Below are positions 36,174 to 45,553 of a stretch of DNA of 64,000 bases, piece after piece. Below the pieces are notes generated by a model. It ran no database searches. It was not told where the DNA came from and saw only the letters and a list, made by a program, of their open reading frames with translations. Each line of letters begins with the position of its first letter. Position 1 is the stretch's first letter. This DNA comes from Erythrobacter sp. SG61-1L (lineage in GTDB: Bacteria; Pseudomonadota; Alphaproteobacteria; Sphingomonadales; Sphingomonadaceae). The translations under genes and the position numbers were made by a program. The stretch lies in contig NZ_JXQC01000003.1 in the NCBI RefSeq assembly GCF_001305965.1, forward strand, positions 1,436,905-1,500,904. Reading direction: 5' to 3'.

Positions 36174-36592
36174 GCCTGCGCCCTTTCCACCTCGCCTTTC
36201 CCGTCCGTGACCTTGCAGAGGCCCGCGCCTTTTGGGGCAGTGTCATGGGCTGTCCGGAAGGGCGCAGCAGCGATCACTGGATCGACTTCGATTTCTATGG
36301 CCACCAGATCGTCACCCATCTGGCGCCCGATGCAGCGGCGGCCAATGCCAATAATCCGGTGGATGGCCACAATGTGCCCGTGCCCCATTTCGGCATCGTG
36401 CTGACGCTGGCTGACTGGCAGGATCTGGCCGACCGGCTGAAGGCGGCGGGCGTGGAATTCGCAATTGAGCCTTACATCCGCTTCAAGGGCCTTCCCGGCG
36501 AGCAGGCAACGATGTTCTTCCGCGATCCGTCTGGCAATGCCATCGAGATGAAGGCCTTTGCCGATCTGAACCAGTTGTTCGCCACAGAGTGA
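36170..36592 (+). CDS. VOC-family (glyoxalase/dioxygenase-like) protein
   Basis: The 140-residue protein has two beta-alpha-beta-beta-beta halves typical of the vicinal-oxygen-chelate fold: [20 protein letters not shown] at the start, [16 protein letters not shown] in the middle and [16 protein letters not shown] near the end. Potential metal ligands are His7, His95 and the late Glu. The reaction is unknown. It is translationally coupled to the M20 amidohydrolase upstream. Confidence 0.88.
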   Translation: MSLRPFHLAFPVRDLAEARAFWGSVMGCPEGRSSDHWIDFDFYGHQIVTHLAPDAAAANANNPVDGHNVPVPHFGIVLTLADWQDLADRLKAAGVEFAIEPYIRFKGLPGEQATMFFRDPSGNAIEMKAFADLNQLFATE

Positions 36593-36635
36593 ACCTGCGC
36601 TAAGGCTGCCCGTGAGGAGCGGCCCGGAGGAGCGA

Positions 36636-37322
36636 ATGGCAAGATCGACCACCATGCAGCGTTTCGCGCGCTGGCATATCTGGCTGGGCTGGCTGGCGGG
36701 CTTCCCGATCCTGATGTGGACCGTGACCGGCCTGTTCATGGCCGCCCGCCCCATTGGCGAGGTGCGCGGGGAACATCTGCTGGCGCGCCCTGCAGCCGTC
36801 GACACGGGAGCGCTGGTGATTCCGCCCCGGCTGGGCACGGTGAAGGACATGAGCCTTGCCGAACAGGCCGACGGGCCCGTGTGGATCGTGACCCAGACCG
36901 ACGGTGCCCGCTATCGCTATTCCGCCCGCGACGGAACTGTGCTCGGCCCCGTAACGAAGGACGAAGCGCGTGCCATTGCCGACCGTGCCTATATCGGCAC
37001 GGCACGGCTGGAAGGCGTCACCTATTTTCCCGGCGATGTCGCTCCATCCGATCTGCGTCAGCCCATCGACAGCTGGCAGGCCCGTTTCTCGGACGGCACC
37101 CATCTCTATATTGCGGATGTGACCGGCGAAGTCGTCGCCGTGCGCACCGGCTTCTGGCGGGCCTATGATTTCATGTGGGGCCTGCACATCATGGATCTGA
37201 AGACGCGTGAGAACGCACATCATGCGATCCTGCTGATCTTCGCCAGTATCTCTGTAATAGGCGCCCTCCTCGGCTGCATCCTGATGTTCCGCCGCCGCAA
37301 GGCTCGGGTGAAAGCATCGTGA
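36636..37322 (+). CDS. PepSY-type membrane protein
   Basis: The 228-residue protein has an N-terminal membrane helix (WHIWLGWLAGFPILMWTVTG), a periplasmic part with a PepSY-like segment (VTKDEARAIADRAYIG) and a C-terminal helix (AILLIFASISVIGALLGCIL), as in PepSY-associated transmembrane proteins. These are often linked to iron reductases or siderophore systems, but none is next to it. GGAGG precedes the ATG. Its stop overlaps the GTG of the channel gene that follows. Confidence 0.8.
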   Translation: MARSTTMQRFARWHIWLGWLAGFPILMWTVTGLFMAARPIGEVRGEHLLARPAAVDTGALVIPPRLGTVKDMSLAEQADGPVWIVTQTDGARYRYSARDGTVLGPVTKDEARAIADRAYIGTARLEGVTYFPGDVAPSDLRQPIDSWQARFSDGTHLYIADVTGEVVAVRTGFWRAYDFMWGLHIMDLKTRENAHHAILLIFASISVIGALLGCILMFRRRKARVKAS

Positions 37323-37963
37323 GCGCCAGCGCGACACTGGCCCTGCCCCCGGCACTCGATGTGGCGGGCGTGGCCGTATTCGCGCTCAGCGGAGCGCTGC
37401 TGGCCGCACAGATGCGCCAGACCTTCGTCACCATGGGCTTCTTCGCGCTGGTCACCGGCGTTGGCGGCGGATCGGTGCGCGACGTGCTGCTGGGTGTGCC
37501 GGCCTTCTGGCTGCATGATCCATGGATCGCCCCGGTGATCCTGGGCGTGGCGCTGGTTGCCTGGTTCACGCCGCATCGCTGGTGGGAAGGTCAGTTGCTG
37601 GAATGGCTGGATGCCGTCGGCCTGGCGGTGTTTTCCGTGCTGGGCACGGCCAAGGCGCTTTCGCTGGGTGCCACTCCCGTTCCTGCGGCCATTCTGGGCA
37701 TTGTGACGGGCTGCGTCGGCGGGATAATCCGCGACGTGCTTGCGGGGCTCCCCTCGATCCTCCTGCGGCCGGAACTCTATGTGACGGCTGCGGCTCTATC
37801 CGCATTCATTTGTGCAGCGGGGCTGGCCCTGAACCTCAATTCGCCGCTGGTATGGAGCATTGCCGCGCTGGCAGGATTTGGCCTGCGGGGCGCGGCATTG
37901 CGTTGGGGCCTCTACCTGCCGACCTATTCGCGCGGCGGCACTCAGCCGCCCGGGGCTTCGTAA
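37319..37963 (+). CDS. TRIC-family cation channel (UPF0126)
   Basis: The 214-residue membrane protein has seven hydrophobic segments in two repeats. Each repeat carries the family mark: GVGGGSVRDVLLG and CVGGIIRDVLAG. Bacterial TRIC proteins are trimeric potassium-permeable channels. The start is a GTG overlapping the preceding stop (GTGA). Its last 22 bases overlap the 3' end of a convergent gene on the other strand, so the C-terminal SRGGTQPPGAS tail is encoded twice over. Confidence 0.9.
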   Translation: MSASATLALPPALDVAGVAVFALSGALLAAQMRQTFVTMGFFALVTGVGGGSVRDVLLGVPAFWLHDPWIAPVILGVALVAWFTPHRWWEGQLLEWLDAVGLAVFSVLGTAKALSLGATPVPAAILGIVTGCVGGIIRDVLAGLPSILLRPELYVTAAALSAFICAAGLALNLNSPLVWSIAALAGFGLRGAALRWGLYLPTYSRGGTQPPGAS

Positions 37964-38652
37964 CCGCGATAATCGCCGGGATAGCCTGACTGCTCGCGAG
38001 CGCGGGCGTAGGCATCGTCATCCCATTGATTGTCGCTGCCGGGATAGGCATCGCCACTGTAGGACACGCCGCCAAGATCGACGTTGCGGACGCGCCCGTC
38101 ATTATCGATCCAGCAATTGAAGCCGCCGCCATTATCGAGCTGGCCGGAAATCCGCCAGCCATCGGCGGTGCGTGCAGCATTATCCACGCTGGCAACGCGC
38201 GTGGCGCCGCGCTCCACCTGATCGGTGCAGATGCTCACGGCATTGTCGATCCCGCCGCCGGAGTAGCCCGAGCCTCGATAGCTGTCCTGGCCCTGGTAGT
38301 CCGGGCGTTCGTCCGGATAGGGATAGGACGGCTCGCGATAACGGTAATCCTCGTTCGGTTCGGAATTGCGGCTGGAATTGCTCGCCGCGCTCGCGATGGC
38401 GGCAATCCCGCCGATGATCAGCACGCCGGCCAATACGTCACCCGCGTCTATCCCGCCACGGTCATGCCGATGGCGCCGATCCCACCCGGCCATGGATTCC
38501 GCGCCGCCTGCTGCGGGAAGCTGTCGCTCCACGCCCTGCGGTGCGCGCGAATTTCCGGGCAGGTTCGCAGCCGAAACGGGCGCAGCCACCATGGAAAATG
38601 CTGCGGCGAGCGCGATGGCAGCAGATGCGTGACGAATGAACGAACGGGGCAT
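37942..38652 (-). CDS. Secreted protein, paralogue of the next gene
   Basis: The 236-residue protein has a signal peptide (MPRSFIRHASAAIALAAAFS onward, cleavage after VSAA), then IDAGDVLAGVLIIGGIAAIA, a hydrophobic Gly/Ala-rich segment that may insert in a membrane. A Tyr/Asp/Gly-rich tail follows with CTDQVERGATRVASVDNAAR and GGFNCWIDNDGRVRNVDLGG. The two cysteines may pair. The same plan is found in 38789-39367. Function is unknown. Its 3' end overlaps the convergent TRIC gene by 22 bases. The start is the second ATG, which has GGGAG upstream. Confidence 0.8.
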   Translation of the reverse strand: MPRSFIRHASAAIALAAAFSMVAAPVSAANLPGNSRAPQGVERQLPAAGGAESMAGWDRRHRHDRGGIDAGDVLAGVLIIGGIAAIASAASNSSRNSEPNEDYRYREPSYPYPDERPDYQGQDSYRGSGYSGGGIDNAVSICTDQVERGATRVASVDNAARTADGWRISGQLDNGGGFNCWIDNDGRVRNVDLGGVSYSGDAYPGSDNQWDDDAYARAREQSGYPGDYRGYEAPGG

Positions 38653-38788
38653 CTCAATGGCTCCCAGAGTCGATACCGGCACTACCGGATCGTATGTTCA
38701 AGCTAGGCGGCTCAGGCTTTCCTGCGCCTGAACCGCCTTCGCTTCAAGATGGGGTGCCACGTAGAGGGATTGCGCGGCACCGGGGGAA

Positions 38789-39367
38789 TTACAGACCGCG
38801 AATGCCGCTGTAATCGACATCCACGACGCGGCCATAACGGACCTTGCAGGTGAACTTGCCCGAGTCATAACCCGACAGGCGATTGTTCCATCCGCGGTAA
38901 TCGCCGCTCCAGCCATTGCCGTATCGATTGTCACCGCGGCGCCAGTCATGGCCGCGCGTATTCACGGCAATCCGGCCCTTGACGCGATAGCCGTCGCGGG
39001 TGCGGTCGATGTCGCGAATATCGGTGACGTCGGCACGGCCGCCATAGGAATACCGGCTGGCCTGGCGCTCAGCGGCGCGCACGCATTGTTCCACCGCCTC
39101 GCGGGCACTGCCGCCCCGACGATCACCGTAATAGCGATCGTCGTAGCCGCGGCGATCCCGGTCATAGCCGCGATCGTAGCCGCGATCATTGTCCGAAGCG
39201 GCGGCGGCGATCGCGGCGATGCCGCCGATGATCAGCGCCCCGGCGATAACATCACCAGCGTCGATCCGGTCGTCATGTCCGTTGCGGGCATAGGCGGGCG
39301 AAACCGAAGCCATCGCCACCGCGCCAGCCGCGACGGTTCCGACCAGGCCCTTGGTAATGGTCTTCAT
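38789..39367 (-). CDS. Secreted protein, paralogue of the preceding gene
   Basis: The 192-residue protein has a signal peptide (cleaved after about AYA), then RIDAGDVIAGALIIGGIAAI, followed by an Arg/Asp/Tyr/Gly-rich low-complexity stretch (DRGYDRGYDRDRR). The C-terminal half holds EQCVRAAERQASRYSYGG and a closing FTCKVRYGRVVDVDYSGIRG. The plan matches the neighbour at 37942-38652, so the two arose by duplication. Low complexity at DNA level (CGATCGTAGCC-like repeats near 39140-39185) could make it variable. The start is the ATG after AGAGGAC. Function unknown. Confidence 0.8.
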   Translation of the reverse strand: MKTITKGLVGTVAAGAVAMASVSPAYARNGHDDRIDAGDVIAGALIIGGIAAIAAAASDNDRGYDRGYDRDRRGYDDRYYGDRRGGSAREAVEQCVRAAERQASRYSYGGRADVTDIRDIDRTRDGYRVKGRIAVNTRGHDWRRGDNRYGNGWSGDYRGWNNRLSGYDSGKFTCKVRYGRVVDVDYSGIRGL

Positions 39368-39602
39368 GGGTACTGTCCTCTTCATTCAACGGGGCGGAAA
39401 TGCCCTTCCATGAAAGTGGGTTTACCGATTCGGCTGTGATGCGATGCTGAATCGGGCTGACAGCGATTGTTCAGACTTCGAGTTTGTTTTATGAACATTC
39501 ATTCTCTGCAGAATTCCGCCTTTCTGCTGATTGGCAAGCCCGCTCCCCATGGCTAGCCTGCCCGCGACACCCATTTCTGACCGTCACATGCGGAGCTCCC
39601 CA

Positions 39603-40370
39603 ATGCGCCAGCCAGTCCGGCTATTCTCCGTTGCAACGCTTGCCGTGACGCTGGTCTGCGCGCCGCCCGCCCTCGCGCTGGACGAAGCCCGGCAGACCGC
39701 CTCGATTGAGCAGCATGAGGCCCTGTGGACAAGGATCGAGGAAGGCTTTCGCAAGGATGCCCTCTCAGAAACGGAAATGCAGGAAGGCTACGACATTTTC
39801 CTGAACGTCGCGGCCGATGCCCGCCAGGCCATGGTCACTTATGCAGACACCCCCGAACTGGCGCAGAATTTCGCCAACGATCTGGGTATCGCTCTGTTCT
39901 ATGCGGCCCGTTATCGCGGCGTGAACTTCACCGAAACGGAATCCCGGACGCACCAGATTGCGCTGCTGCAGGAAGCACTTGGCCCGCTCGACACACTCGT
40001 AGCCGCGAAAGGTGCGCTGGACGGCCCGAGTTATGAATTGCGGGAAGCTGCACGCCAATTGTTCGATCTGGGTGCCTATGCCGGCGATAGCCGCTGGGCG
40101 GACTGGTCAGCGGCCAATGTTCGCGGCAGCCGGGCCACACTGGCACGATTGGGCGATGCCGATGCTTCCGAAACCGTGCTCGAGCGCAACTATCTCGCAC
40201 AGGCGCTCTATCGCCATGGCCATTTGACCGGAGATGCCGAAGCTACTGCTGAAGCCAGGCAAATGGCGGAACAATTGGGCGAAGACCGGGACTATCTGAC
40301 GGACCGGATGCACGACGCCGTCGCTGAAGGCGAAGCCCCCTACCCGGCCACCGGTGAGGAACCCTGGTAA
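39603..40370 (+). CDS. Secreted helical protein, unknown
   Basis: The 255-residue protein has a signal peptide (RLFSVATLAVTLVCAPPALA, cut before LDEAR) and a mature part that is almost wholly helical, with segments such as ALWTRIEEGFRKDALSETEM and LARLGDADASETVLERNYLA that suggest TPR-like repeats. I do not recognise a named family. GGAG lies eight bases before the chosen ATG; earlier in-frame ATGs have no such site. It converges on the ribosomal-protein block and shares the terminator at 40401-40433. Confidence 0.72.
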   Translation: MRQPVRLFSVATLAVTLVCAPPALALDEARQTASIEQHEALWTRIEEGFRKDALSETEMQEGYDIFLNVAADARQAMVTYADTPELAQNFANDLGIALFYAARYRGVNFTETESRTHQIALLQEALGPLDTLVAAKGALDGPSYELREAARQLFDLGAYAGDSRWADWSAANVRGSRATLARLGDADASETVLERNYLAQALYRHGHLTGDAEATAEARQMAEQLGEDRDYLTDRMHDAVAEGEAPYPATGEEPW

Positions 40371-40400
40371 GCGAGGCCTGACCAAGCCAAGCCAAGCCAA

Positions 40401-40433
40401 GAAAAAACCCGCCAGGATCGCTCCTGGCGGGTT
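40401..40433 (-). terminator. Rho-independent terminator of the alpha operon
   Basis: AACCCGCCAGGA and TCCTGGCGGGTT (40406-40417 and 40422-40433) form a 12-pair stem with a four-base loop; on the minus strand it is followed by TTTTTTC. It ends the rpsM-rpsK-rpoA-rplQ transcript and can also stop the convergent gene at 39603-40370. Four tandem CCAAG units (40382-40401) lie beside it. Confidence 0.93.
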
Positions 40434-40456
40434 CTCAAATCAGCTTGTGGGCTGGA

Positions 40457-40879
40457 TCAGGCTTCGGCCATGTCCAGCTCTTCGCTCATCACCGGGCCGC
40501 TATCCTGGCCCTTGGCTTCCACGTCGCGGTCAACCAGTTCGATGATCGCGATGGGGGCGGCGTCCGAAGCGCGGATACCAGCCTTGATGATGCGGGTATA
40601 GCCACCGTCACGGCCGGCATAGCGTGCGGCCAGAACGTCGAAGAGCTTCTTTTCCTGCACTTCGTCCAGCACGCGCGAATGCGCGAGACGACGGTTCGAC
40701 AGGCCGCCACGCTTCGCCAGCGTGATCAGCTTTTCGACATAGGGGCGCAGTTCCTTGGCCTTGGGCGTGGTGGTCTGGATCTGCTCGTGCTTGATCAGCG
40801 CGGCAGCCAGGTTGCGCATAAGGGCGGCGCGATGGCCGGACTTGCGCTGCAGCTTGCGGCCGGAAAGTTTGTGACGCAT
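40457..40879 (-). CDS. rplQ: 50S ribosomal protein L17
   Basis: The 140-residue L17 starts [20 protein letters not shown], the canonical N-terminus, and contains [17 protein letters not shown]. It binds near the peptide exit tunnel. The C-terminal extension (about 20 residues, acidic, ending EELDMAEA) is longer than in E. coli. It is the last gene of the alpha operon, 86 bases after rpoA, directly before the terminator. Confidence 0.98.
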   Translation of the reverse strand: MRHKLSGRKLQRKSGHRAALMRNLAAALIKHEQIQTTTPKAKELRPYVEKLITLAKRGGLSNRRLAHSRVLDEVQEKKLFDVLAARYAGRDGGYTRIIKAGIRASDAAPIAIIELVDRDVEAKGQDSGPVMSEELDMAEA

Positions 40880-40965
40880 TTTACTATCCTTCGTTCGTAA
40901 GGGGCCCGTGTGAGGTAGCCCGATCCCGGCGGCAGTTGCGGGTCGCCGCCTTCACCCAAAAGCTG

Positions 40966-42021
40966 TTAGCCCAGCAGTTCCTGCTCGAGCTTCTTGGCCA
41001 TTTCCTCGATGTTCTCGGGCGGCCAGCCAGGGATGTCCATGCCAAGGCGCAGGCCCATGGAGCTGAGGACTTCCTTGATCTCGTTGAGCGACTTGCGGCC
41101 GAAATTCGGCGTGCGCAGCATCTCTGCTTCGGTCTTCTGAACCAGATCGCCGATATAGATGATGTTGTCGTTCTTGAGGCAGTTGGCCGAACGCACCGAC
41201 AGTTCCAGCTCGTCCACCTTCTTGAGGAGGTAGCGGTTGAGCTGGTTGGCGTCCGATTCTTCCGGCTGAGCGGCAATGCCGATCATCGGGCTGGAAGGCT
41301 GCGGAATGCCGTCTTCGAAGTGGACGAACAGGGTCAGCTGGTCCTGCAGGATACGAGCGGCATAGGCCACTGCGTCTTCCGGCGTGACAGTGCCGTCGGT
41401 TTCAACCGTCAGGCTCAGCTTGTCGTAGTCCAGTTCCTGGCCCACGCGGGCGTTCTCGACCTTGTAGCTGACCTGCTTGATCGGCGAATAGAGCGAGTCC
41501 ACCGGGATCAGGCCGATCGGCGCGTCAACGGGACGGTTGGAAACCGCCGGGACATAGCCCTTGCCCGTATCGGCGGTGAGTTCCATGTTCAGCGTGGCAC
41601 CTTCGTCGAGATGGCAGATCACGAGATCCTTGTTCATCACCTCGATGTCGCCGGTAACGGCAATGTCGCCCGCCTTCACTTCAGCGGGGCCGGTCGCCGA
41701 AAGCTGCAGCCGCTTCGGGCCTTCGCCTTCCATCTTGAGCGCGATCTGCTTCACGTTCAGGACGATGTCGGTCACGTCCTCGCGCACGCCTGCGAGCGAG
41801 GAGAATTCATGCAGCACGTTCTCGATCTTGATCGAGGTGATCGCAGCGCCCTGCAGTGAGGACAGCAGCACGCGGCGCAGGGCGTTGCCCAGCGTCAGGC
41901 CGAAACCGCGCTCCAGCGGTTCGGCAATGAAGGTCGCCTTGCGGCGGCCGTCGCCTCCGGCCTTCACTTCCAGGCTGTTGGGCTTCTTGAGTTCCTGCCA
42001 GTTCTTCATGTTGACGGACAT
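40966..42021 (-). CDS. rpoA: RNA polymerase alpha subunit
   Basis: The 351-residue subunit has the N-terminal dimerisation domain with [20 protein letters not shown] and a C-terminal DNA- and activator-binding domain ([35 protein letters not shown], quoted only in part here as [12 protein letters not shown] and GDLVQKTE). It is slightly longer than the E. coli protein, as is usual in alphaproteobacteria. It lies between rpsK and rplQ with about 106 and 86 bases to each side. Confidence 0.98.
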   Translation of the reverse strand: MSVNMKNWQELKKPNSLEVKAGGDGRRKATFIAEPLERGFGLTLGNALRRVLLSSLQGAAITSIKIENVLHEFSSLAGVREDVTDIVLNVKQIALKMEGEGPKRLQLSATGPAEVKAGDIAVTGDIEVMNKDLVICHLDEGATLNMELTADTGKGYVPAVSNRPVDAPIGLIPVDSLYSPIKQVSYKVENARVGQELDYDKLSLTVETDGTVTPEDAVAYAARILQDQLTLFVHFEDGIPQPSSPMIGIAAQPEESDANQLNRYLLKKVDELELSVRSANCLKNDNIIYIGDLVQKTEAEMLRTPNFGRKSLNEIKEVLSSMGLRLGMDIPGWPPENIEEMAKKLEQELLG

Positions 42022-42127
42022 GGACTTCCCCTAGAGGTTTTATTTGCGGGATCGGCCGTCGGCGCCGGATGCGCCGCGGCCGATCCGAATTACTGTGCGA
42101 CCCCGAAGGGCCGCGGGCAGGTTCAAA

Positions 42128-42517
42128 TCAGACGCGGCGACGCTTGGAAGGCCGCACGCCATTGTGCGGGATCGGCGTAACGTCGCGGATAGAGGTGATG
42201 GTGAAACCCACCGCCTGCAGGGCGCGCAGGGCGCTCTCGCGGCCCGAACCCGGGCCCTTAACTTCGACTTCCAGGGTGCGCACGCCGTGTTCGGCGGCCT
42301 TCTTGCCGGCGTCGTCAGCTGCGACCTGCGCGGCATACGGCGTCGACTTGCGGCTGCCCTTGAAGCCCATCATGCCGGCCGAGGACCAGCTGATGGCATT
42401 GCCCTGGGCGTCGGTGATGGTGATCATGGTGTTGTTGAAGCTGGCGTTCACGTGAGCGACGCCGCTGGTGATGTTCTTACGCTCGCGGCGCTTAATGCGC
42501 TGGGGTTCGCGTGCCAT
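42128..42517 (-). CDS. rpsK: 30S ribosomal protein S11
   Basis: The 129-residue protein carries [18 protein letters not shown] and the C-terminal [18 protein letters not shown], both diagnostic of S11, a platform protein of the small subunit. It follows rpsM by 54 bases in the alpha operon; rpsD is absent from the operon, as is usual in this class. Confidence 0.98.
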   Translation of the reverse strand: MAREPQRIKRRERKNITSGVAHVNASFNNTMITITDAQGNAISWSSAGMMGFKGSRKSTPYAAQVAADDAGKKAAEHGVRTLEVEVKGPGSGRESALRALQAVGFTITSIRDVTPIPHNGVRPSKRRRV

Positions 42518-42571
42518 GGTTCGTATCCTGTCCTGAAATTGAGAAGGAAGCCGTGCCTGAAAGGCCGGTTC

Positions 42572-42940
42572 TTACTTCTTCTTACCTGCGATCGGCTTAG
42601 CCTTGCCCTTGCGAGTGCGCGCATTGGTGTGCGTGCGCTGACCACGGACGGGCAGGCCCTTGCGATGGCGGAGGCCGCGATAGCAGGCCAGGTCCATCAG
42701 GCGCTTGATGTTCATCGCGGTGTTACGGCGAAGGTCACCTTCCACGGTGTAGCCGGCGTCGATCGCTTCGCGGATCTGCAGGACTTCCGCATCGGAAAGA
42801 TCCTGAACGCGGCGGCTGTGTTCGATGCCCAGCTTGTCCGCGATGTCCTTGGCCGACTTGGGGCCGATACCGTGAATGTAGGTGAGCGCGATGATTACGC
42901 GCTTGTTGGTGGGGATATTTACCCCGGCAATACGAGCCAC
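42572..42940 (-). CDS. rpsM: 30S ribosomal protein S13
   Basis: The 122-residue S13 begins with [20 protein letters not shown] and ends in the basic tail [13 protein letters not shown]. It sits in the small-subunit head and contacts the large subunit and P-site tRNA. The start codon is GTG. A 417-base region without a gene precedes it, holding a good promoter about 260 bases upstream. Confidence 0.98.
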   Translation of the reverse strand: MARIAGVNIPTNKRVIIALTYIHGIGPKSAKDIADKLGIEHSRRVQDLSDAEVLQIREAIDAGYTVEGDLRRNTAMNIKRLMDLACYRGLRHRKGLPVRGQRTHTNARTRKGKAKPIAGKKK

Positions 42941-43206
42941 TTAATTCTCCTGCTCCACAGAGGGCAACCTGATCGCCTGACAAGGCGGCGGAAGTCCTCT
43001 ATCTCAACGCGTTGCACAACTCCGGCGAAGACGGCTTTTTCGCCACGGCAAAAAGCCCGGACGGCGAACAAGGAACTGTCGCCTGCCGGACTGTCCGTCT
43101 TTATCGGAGGGAAAGGCGCCTACGCCGATTCTTGCACGGCGTCAACCGCTAGCTTGCACGCATGCGCGACGTCCCGCCACCGGAACGTCATTGCCATGCC
43201 TTTAAT

Positions 43207-43235
43207 TATATACCCCAGAGAACGGCGCGGGTCAA
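43207..43235 (-). promoter_or_regulatory. Promoter of rpsM-rpsK-rpoA-rplQ
   Basis: On the minus strand TTGACC (43235-43230) and TATATA, continuing as TATATAAT (from 43212 down), are 17 bases apart, a near-ideal sigma-70 type promoter in GC-rich DNA. It would give a leader of roughly 260 bases before rpsM, room for translational feedback control. The rest of the 42941-43357 gap holds no gene. Confidence 0.75.
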
Positions 43236-43295
43236 AGCCCTCGATCGACCGGCCTGGCCGAAGACCCTCAAGGTCGCCCTGCCCTGACAGCAATT

Positions 43296-43332
43296 GGGCC
43301 GCGCCACCTCCGCAAGAGGTTGAACGCGGCCC
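43296..43332. terminator. Nested hairpin after adk (possible terminator)
   Basis: GGGCCGCG and CGCGGCCC form the outer stem; ACCTC/GAGGT forms an inner one. It lies 25 bases after the adk stop. On the minus strand no T run follows, while on the plus strand GTTTATCTT does, so its terminator strength for adk is uncertain. Confidence 0.5.
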
Positions 43333-43357
43333 GTTTATCTTGCCTTGACCACCCTGG

Positions 43358-44005
43358 TCAGTTGCCGAGAATTGCCTCGATGCCCGCCGTCACAACGTCG
43401 ATGTCGGCCATCCCGTCGACCCGGCTGACAATGCCGCGCGCCTCGTAGATCGGAAGAATCGGCGCGGTCTTGGCGCGATATTCAGCCAGACGCGTACGCA
43501 CGGTTTCCTCATTGTCATCGGGACGACGCTTGAATTCGGTGCCGCCGCACTTGTCGCACACACCGGCGACCTTGGGCTGCTCGAACTTGTCGTGATAGCC
43601 CTGCCCGCATTTGGCGCAGGTGAAGCGACCGGTGATACGCTCGACCAGAGCATCCTCGTCCACTTCAAGCTCGATCACGTGACCAAGCGTGCGACCATGC
43701 GCAGCCAGAATTTCGTCCAGCGCGTGGGCCTGCTCGGCCGTGCGCGGATAGCCGTCGAAGATCGCGCCGGTGCCCTTGCCCATGGCTTCCAGCTCGTCGG
43801 AAATCAGCGCCGAGACGATCTCATCCGAGACCAGCTCACCTGCTTCCATCACTGCCTTCACGCGAAGGCCAGTCGGTGTTTCCGCCTTCACCGCGGCGCG
43901 CAGCATGTCGCCCGTCGAAAGCTGGCGCATCCCGTGGCGTTCAACGAGACGCTTTGCCTGCGTCCCCTTGCCCGCGCCCGGAGGCCCAAGAAGAATGATG
44001 TTCAT
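43358..44005 (-). CDS. adk: Adenylate kinase
   Basis: This enzyme interconverts ATP, AMP and ADP. The 215-residue long-form enzyme has P-loop GPPGAGKG at 7-14, the AMP-site DGYPRTAEQA and a LID with four cysteines in two pairs (CAKCG near 129 and CDKCGG near 148), the zinc-binding version. It follows secY by 60 bases at the end of the spc operon, the standard place. Confidence 0.98.
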   Translation of the reverse strand: MNIILLGPPGAGKGTQAKRLVERHGMRQLSTGDMLRAAVKAETPTGLRVKAVMEAGELVSDEIVSALISDELEAMGKGTGAIFDGYPRTAEQAHALDEILAAHGRTLGHVIELEVDEDALVERITGRFTCAKCGQGYHDKFEQPKVAGVCDKCGGTEFKRRPDDNEETVRTRLAEYRAKTAPILPIYEARGIVSRVDGMADIDVVTAGIEAILGN

Positions 44006-44065
44006 TTGCCCTCCCCATTGATCCGGCGCCGTCTGGCCGGGCGGACCTTGCGGCCCGCCCGCCGA

Positions 44066-45430
44066 TCAGCGCAGTCGGCCTTTCAGCTTAGCCTTCTTGA
44101 TAAGGTCACCGTACTGGTGCGCCAGAAGGTGCGACTGGATCTGGGTAATTGTATCCACAGTCACGTTCACCACGATCAGCAGGCTGGTGCCGCCGAGAAA
44201 CAGCGGAACGCCGGTCTGCGCGATCATGTATTCGGGAAGACAGCATACCACAGTGAGGTAGATTGCACCGATCACGGTGATGCGCGTCAGGACGTAATCC
44301 AGATAGGTAGCGGTATTCTTGCCCGGACGGATACCGGGAATGAAGCCGCCGTTCTTCTTCAGATTGTCGGCCGTCTCTTCCGGGTTGAACACCACAGCGG
44401 TGTAGAAGAAGCAGAAGAACACAATGCCGATGGCATACAGCGTCATGTAGATCGGCTGGCCATGCTGAAGATACTGGTTGAGTGTCACGATAACGCCGCC
44501 CAGCGTGCTGTCCGTGCTGACCGAATTGCCGGCGAACTGGCTGATCGTCAGCGGCAGCAGCAGCAGCGAGCTGGCGAAGATCGGCGGAATCACGCCGGCG
44601 GTGTTGAGCTTGAGCGGCAAGTGGCTGCGATCGGCCTGCATCATGCCGTTTTGGCTCGCTCGCTTGGGATACTGGATCAGCAGGCGCCGCTGGGCACGCT
44701 CCATGAAACAGATCAGCAGCACCAGGCCCACGACCATGCCGATGAAGCCAACGATCACGAAGGGATTGATCGAACCCGAGCGACCGCCTTCGAACATGTT
44801 CGCAGTGAAGGTCGGGAACTGGGCAACGATACCGGCCATGATGATGAGCGACACGCCATTGCCGATGCCGCGCGAGGTGATCTGCTCACCCAGCCACAGC
44901 AGGAACATGGTGCCGCCGATAAGGCTGATCACCGCCACGATGCGGAAAGAGAGACCAGGTTCCACCACGGCCTGCAGGCCGCTTTGCGCACCATAGCTTT
45001 CAAGGCCCGACGCGAGGAACCAGCCCTGCACCGCCGTGAGGAACACAGCGCCATAGCGGGTATACTGGTTGAGTTTCTTGCGCCCGCTTTCGCCTTCCTT
45101 CTTGATCGCCGCGAGTGCGGGATGAAGCGAGGCTGCGAGCTGCACCACGATCGAGGCCGTGATGTAGGGCATGATGCCGAGCGCGATGAGGCTCATGCGC
45201 TCAAGGCTACCGCCCGAAAAAGTGTTGAACAGGTCGAGAATGCCGCCGCGCGTCTGCGAGTAGAGATCCTCGAGGATCAGCGGATTGACGCCGGGCAGCG
45301 GGACGAAGCTCAGGAAACGGAAGACGATCAGCGCGCCGATCGTGAACCAGATTCGCTGCTTGAGCTCGGTCGCCTTCGAGAAGTTGGCGAGATTGAGGTT
45401 GCTCGCGATATTGTCGGCGCGTGATGCCAT
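44066..45430 (-). CDS. secY: Protein translocase subunit SecY
   Basis: The 454-residue SecY forms the protein-conducting channel with SecE and SecG. Ten membrane segments, FIPGIRPGKNTATYLD and the cytosolic loop with ERAQRRLLIQYPKR are visible. It lies between rplO (123-base gap) and adk. Because a terminator and an acyltransferase gene stand upstream of rplO, the rplO-secY-adk part may have its own promoter. Confidence 0.98.
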   Translation of the reverse strand: MASRADNIASNLNLANFSKATELKQRIWFTIGALIVFRFLSFVPLPGVNPLILEDLYSQTRGGILDLFNTFSGGSLERMSLIALGIMPYITASIVVQLAASLHPALAAIKKEGESGRKKLNQYTRYGAVFLTAVQGWFLASGLESYGAQSGLQAVVEPGLSFRIVAVISLIGGTMFLLWLGEQITSRGIGNGVSLIIMAGIVAQFPTFTANMFEGGRSGSINPFVIVGFIGMVVGLVLLICFMERAQRRLLIQYPKRASQNGMMQADRSHLPLKLNTAGVIPPIFASSLLLLPLTISQFAGNSVSTDSTLGGVIVTLNQYLQHGQPIYMTLYAIGIVFFCFFYTAVVFNPEETADNLKKNGGFIPGIRPGKNTATYLDYVLTRITVIGAIYLTVVCCLPEYMIAQTGVPLFLGGTSLLIVVNVTVDTITQIQSHLLAHQYGDLIKKAKLKGRLR

Positions 45431-45553
45431 GGGAACGCTTAACCTTTATTGGGGGCGTGACGGCGCGTGCCGACCTTCCCCCTTCCTATCAGCTGAAGCC
45501 CATATAGGGGCCGGGCGGAGATGCGACCACCCCCGCCCGGACGATTCCCCGAA

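Noticed and set aside
43592-45424. 610-codon plus-strand frame opposite adk and secY
   Set aside because: It spans two certain genes on the other strand and is His/Arg-rich antisense.
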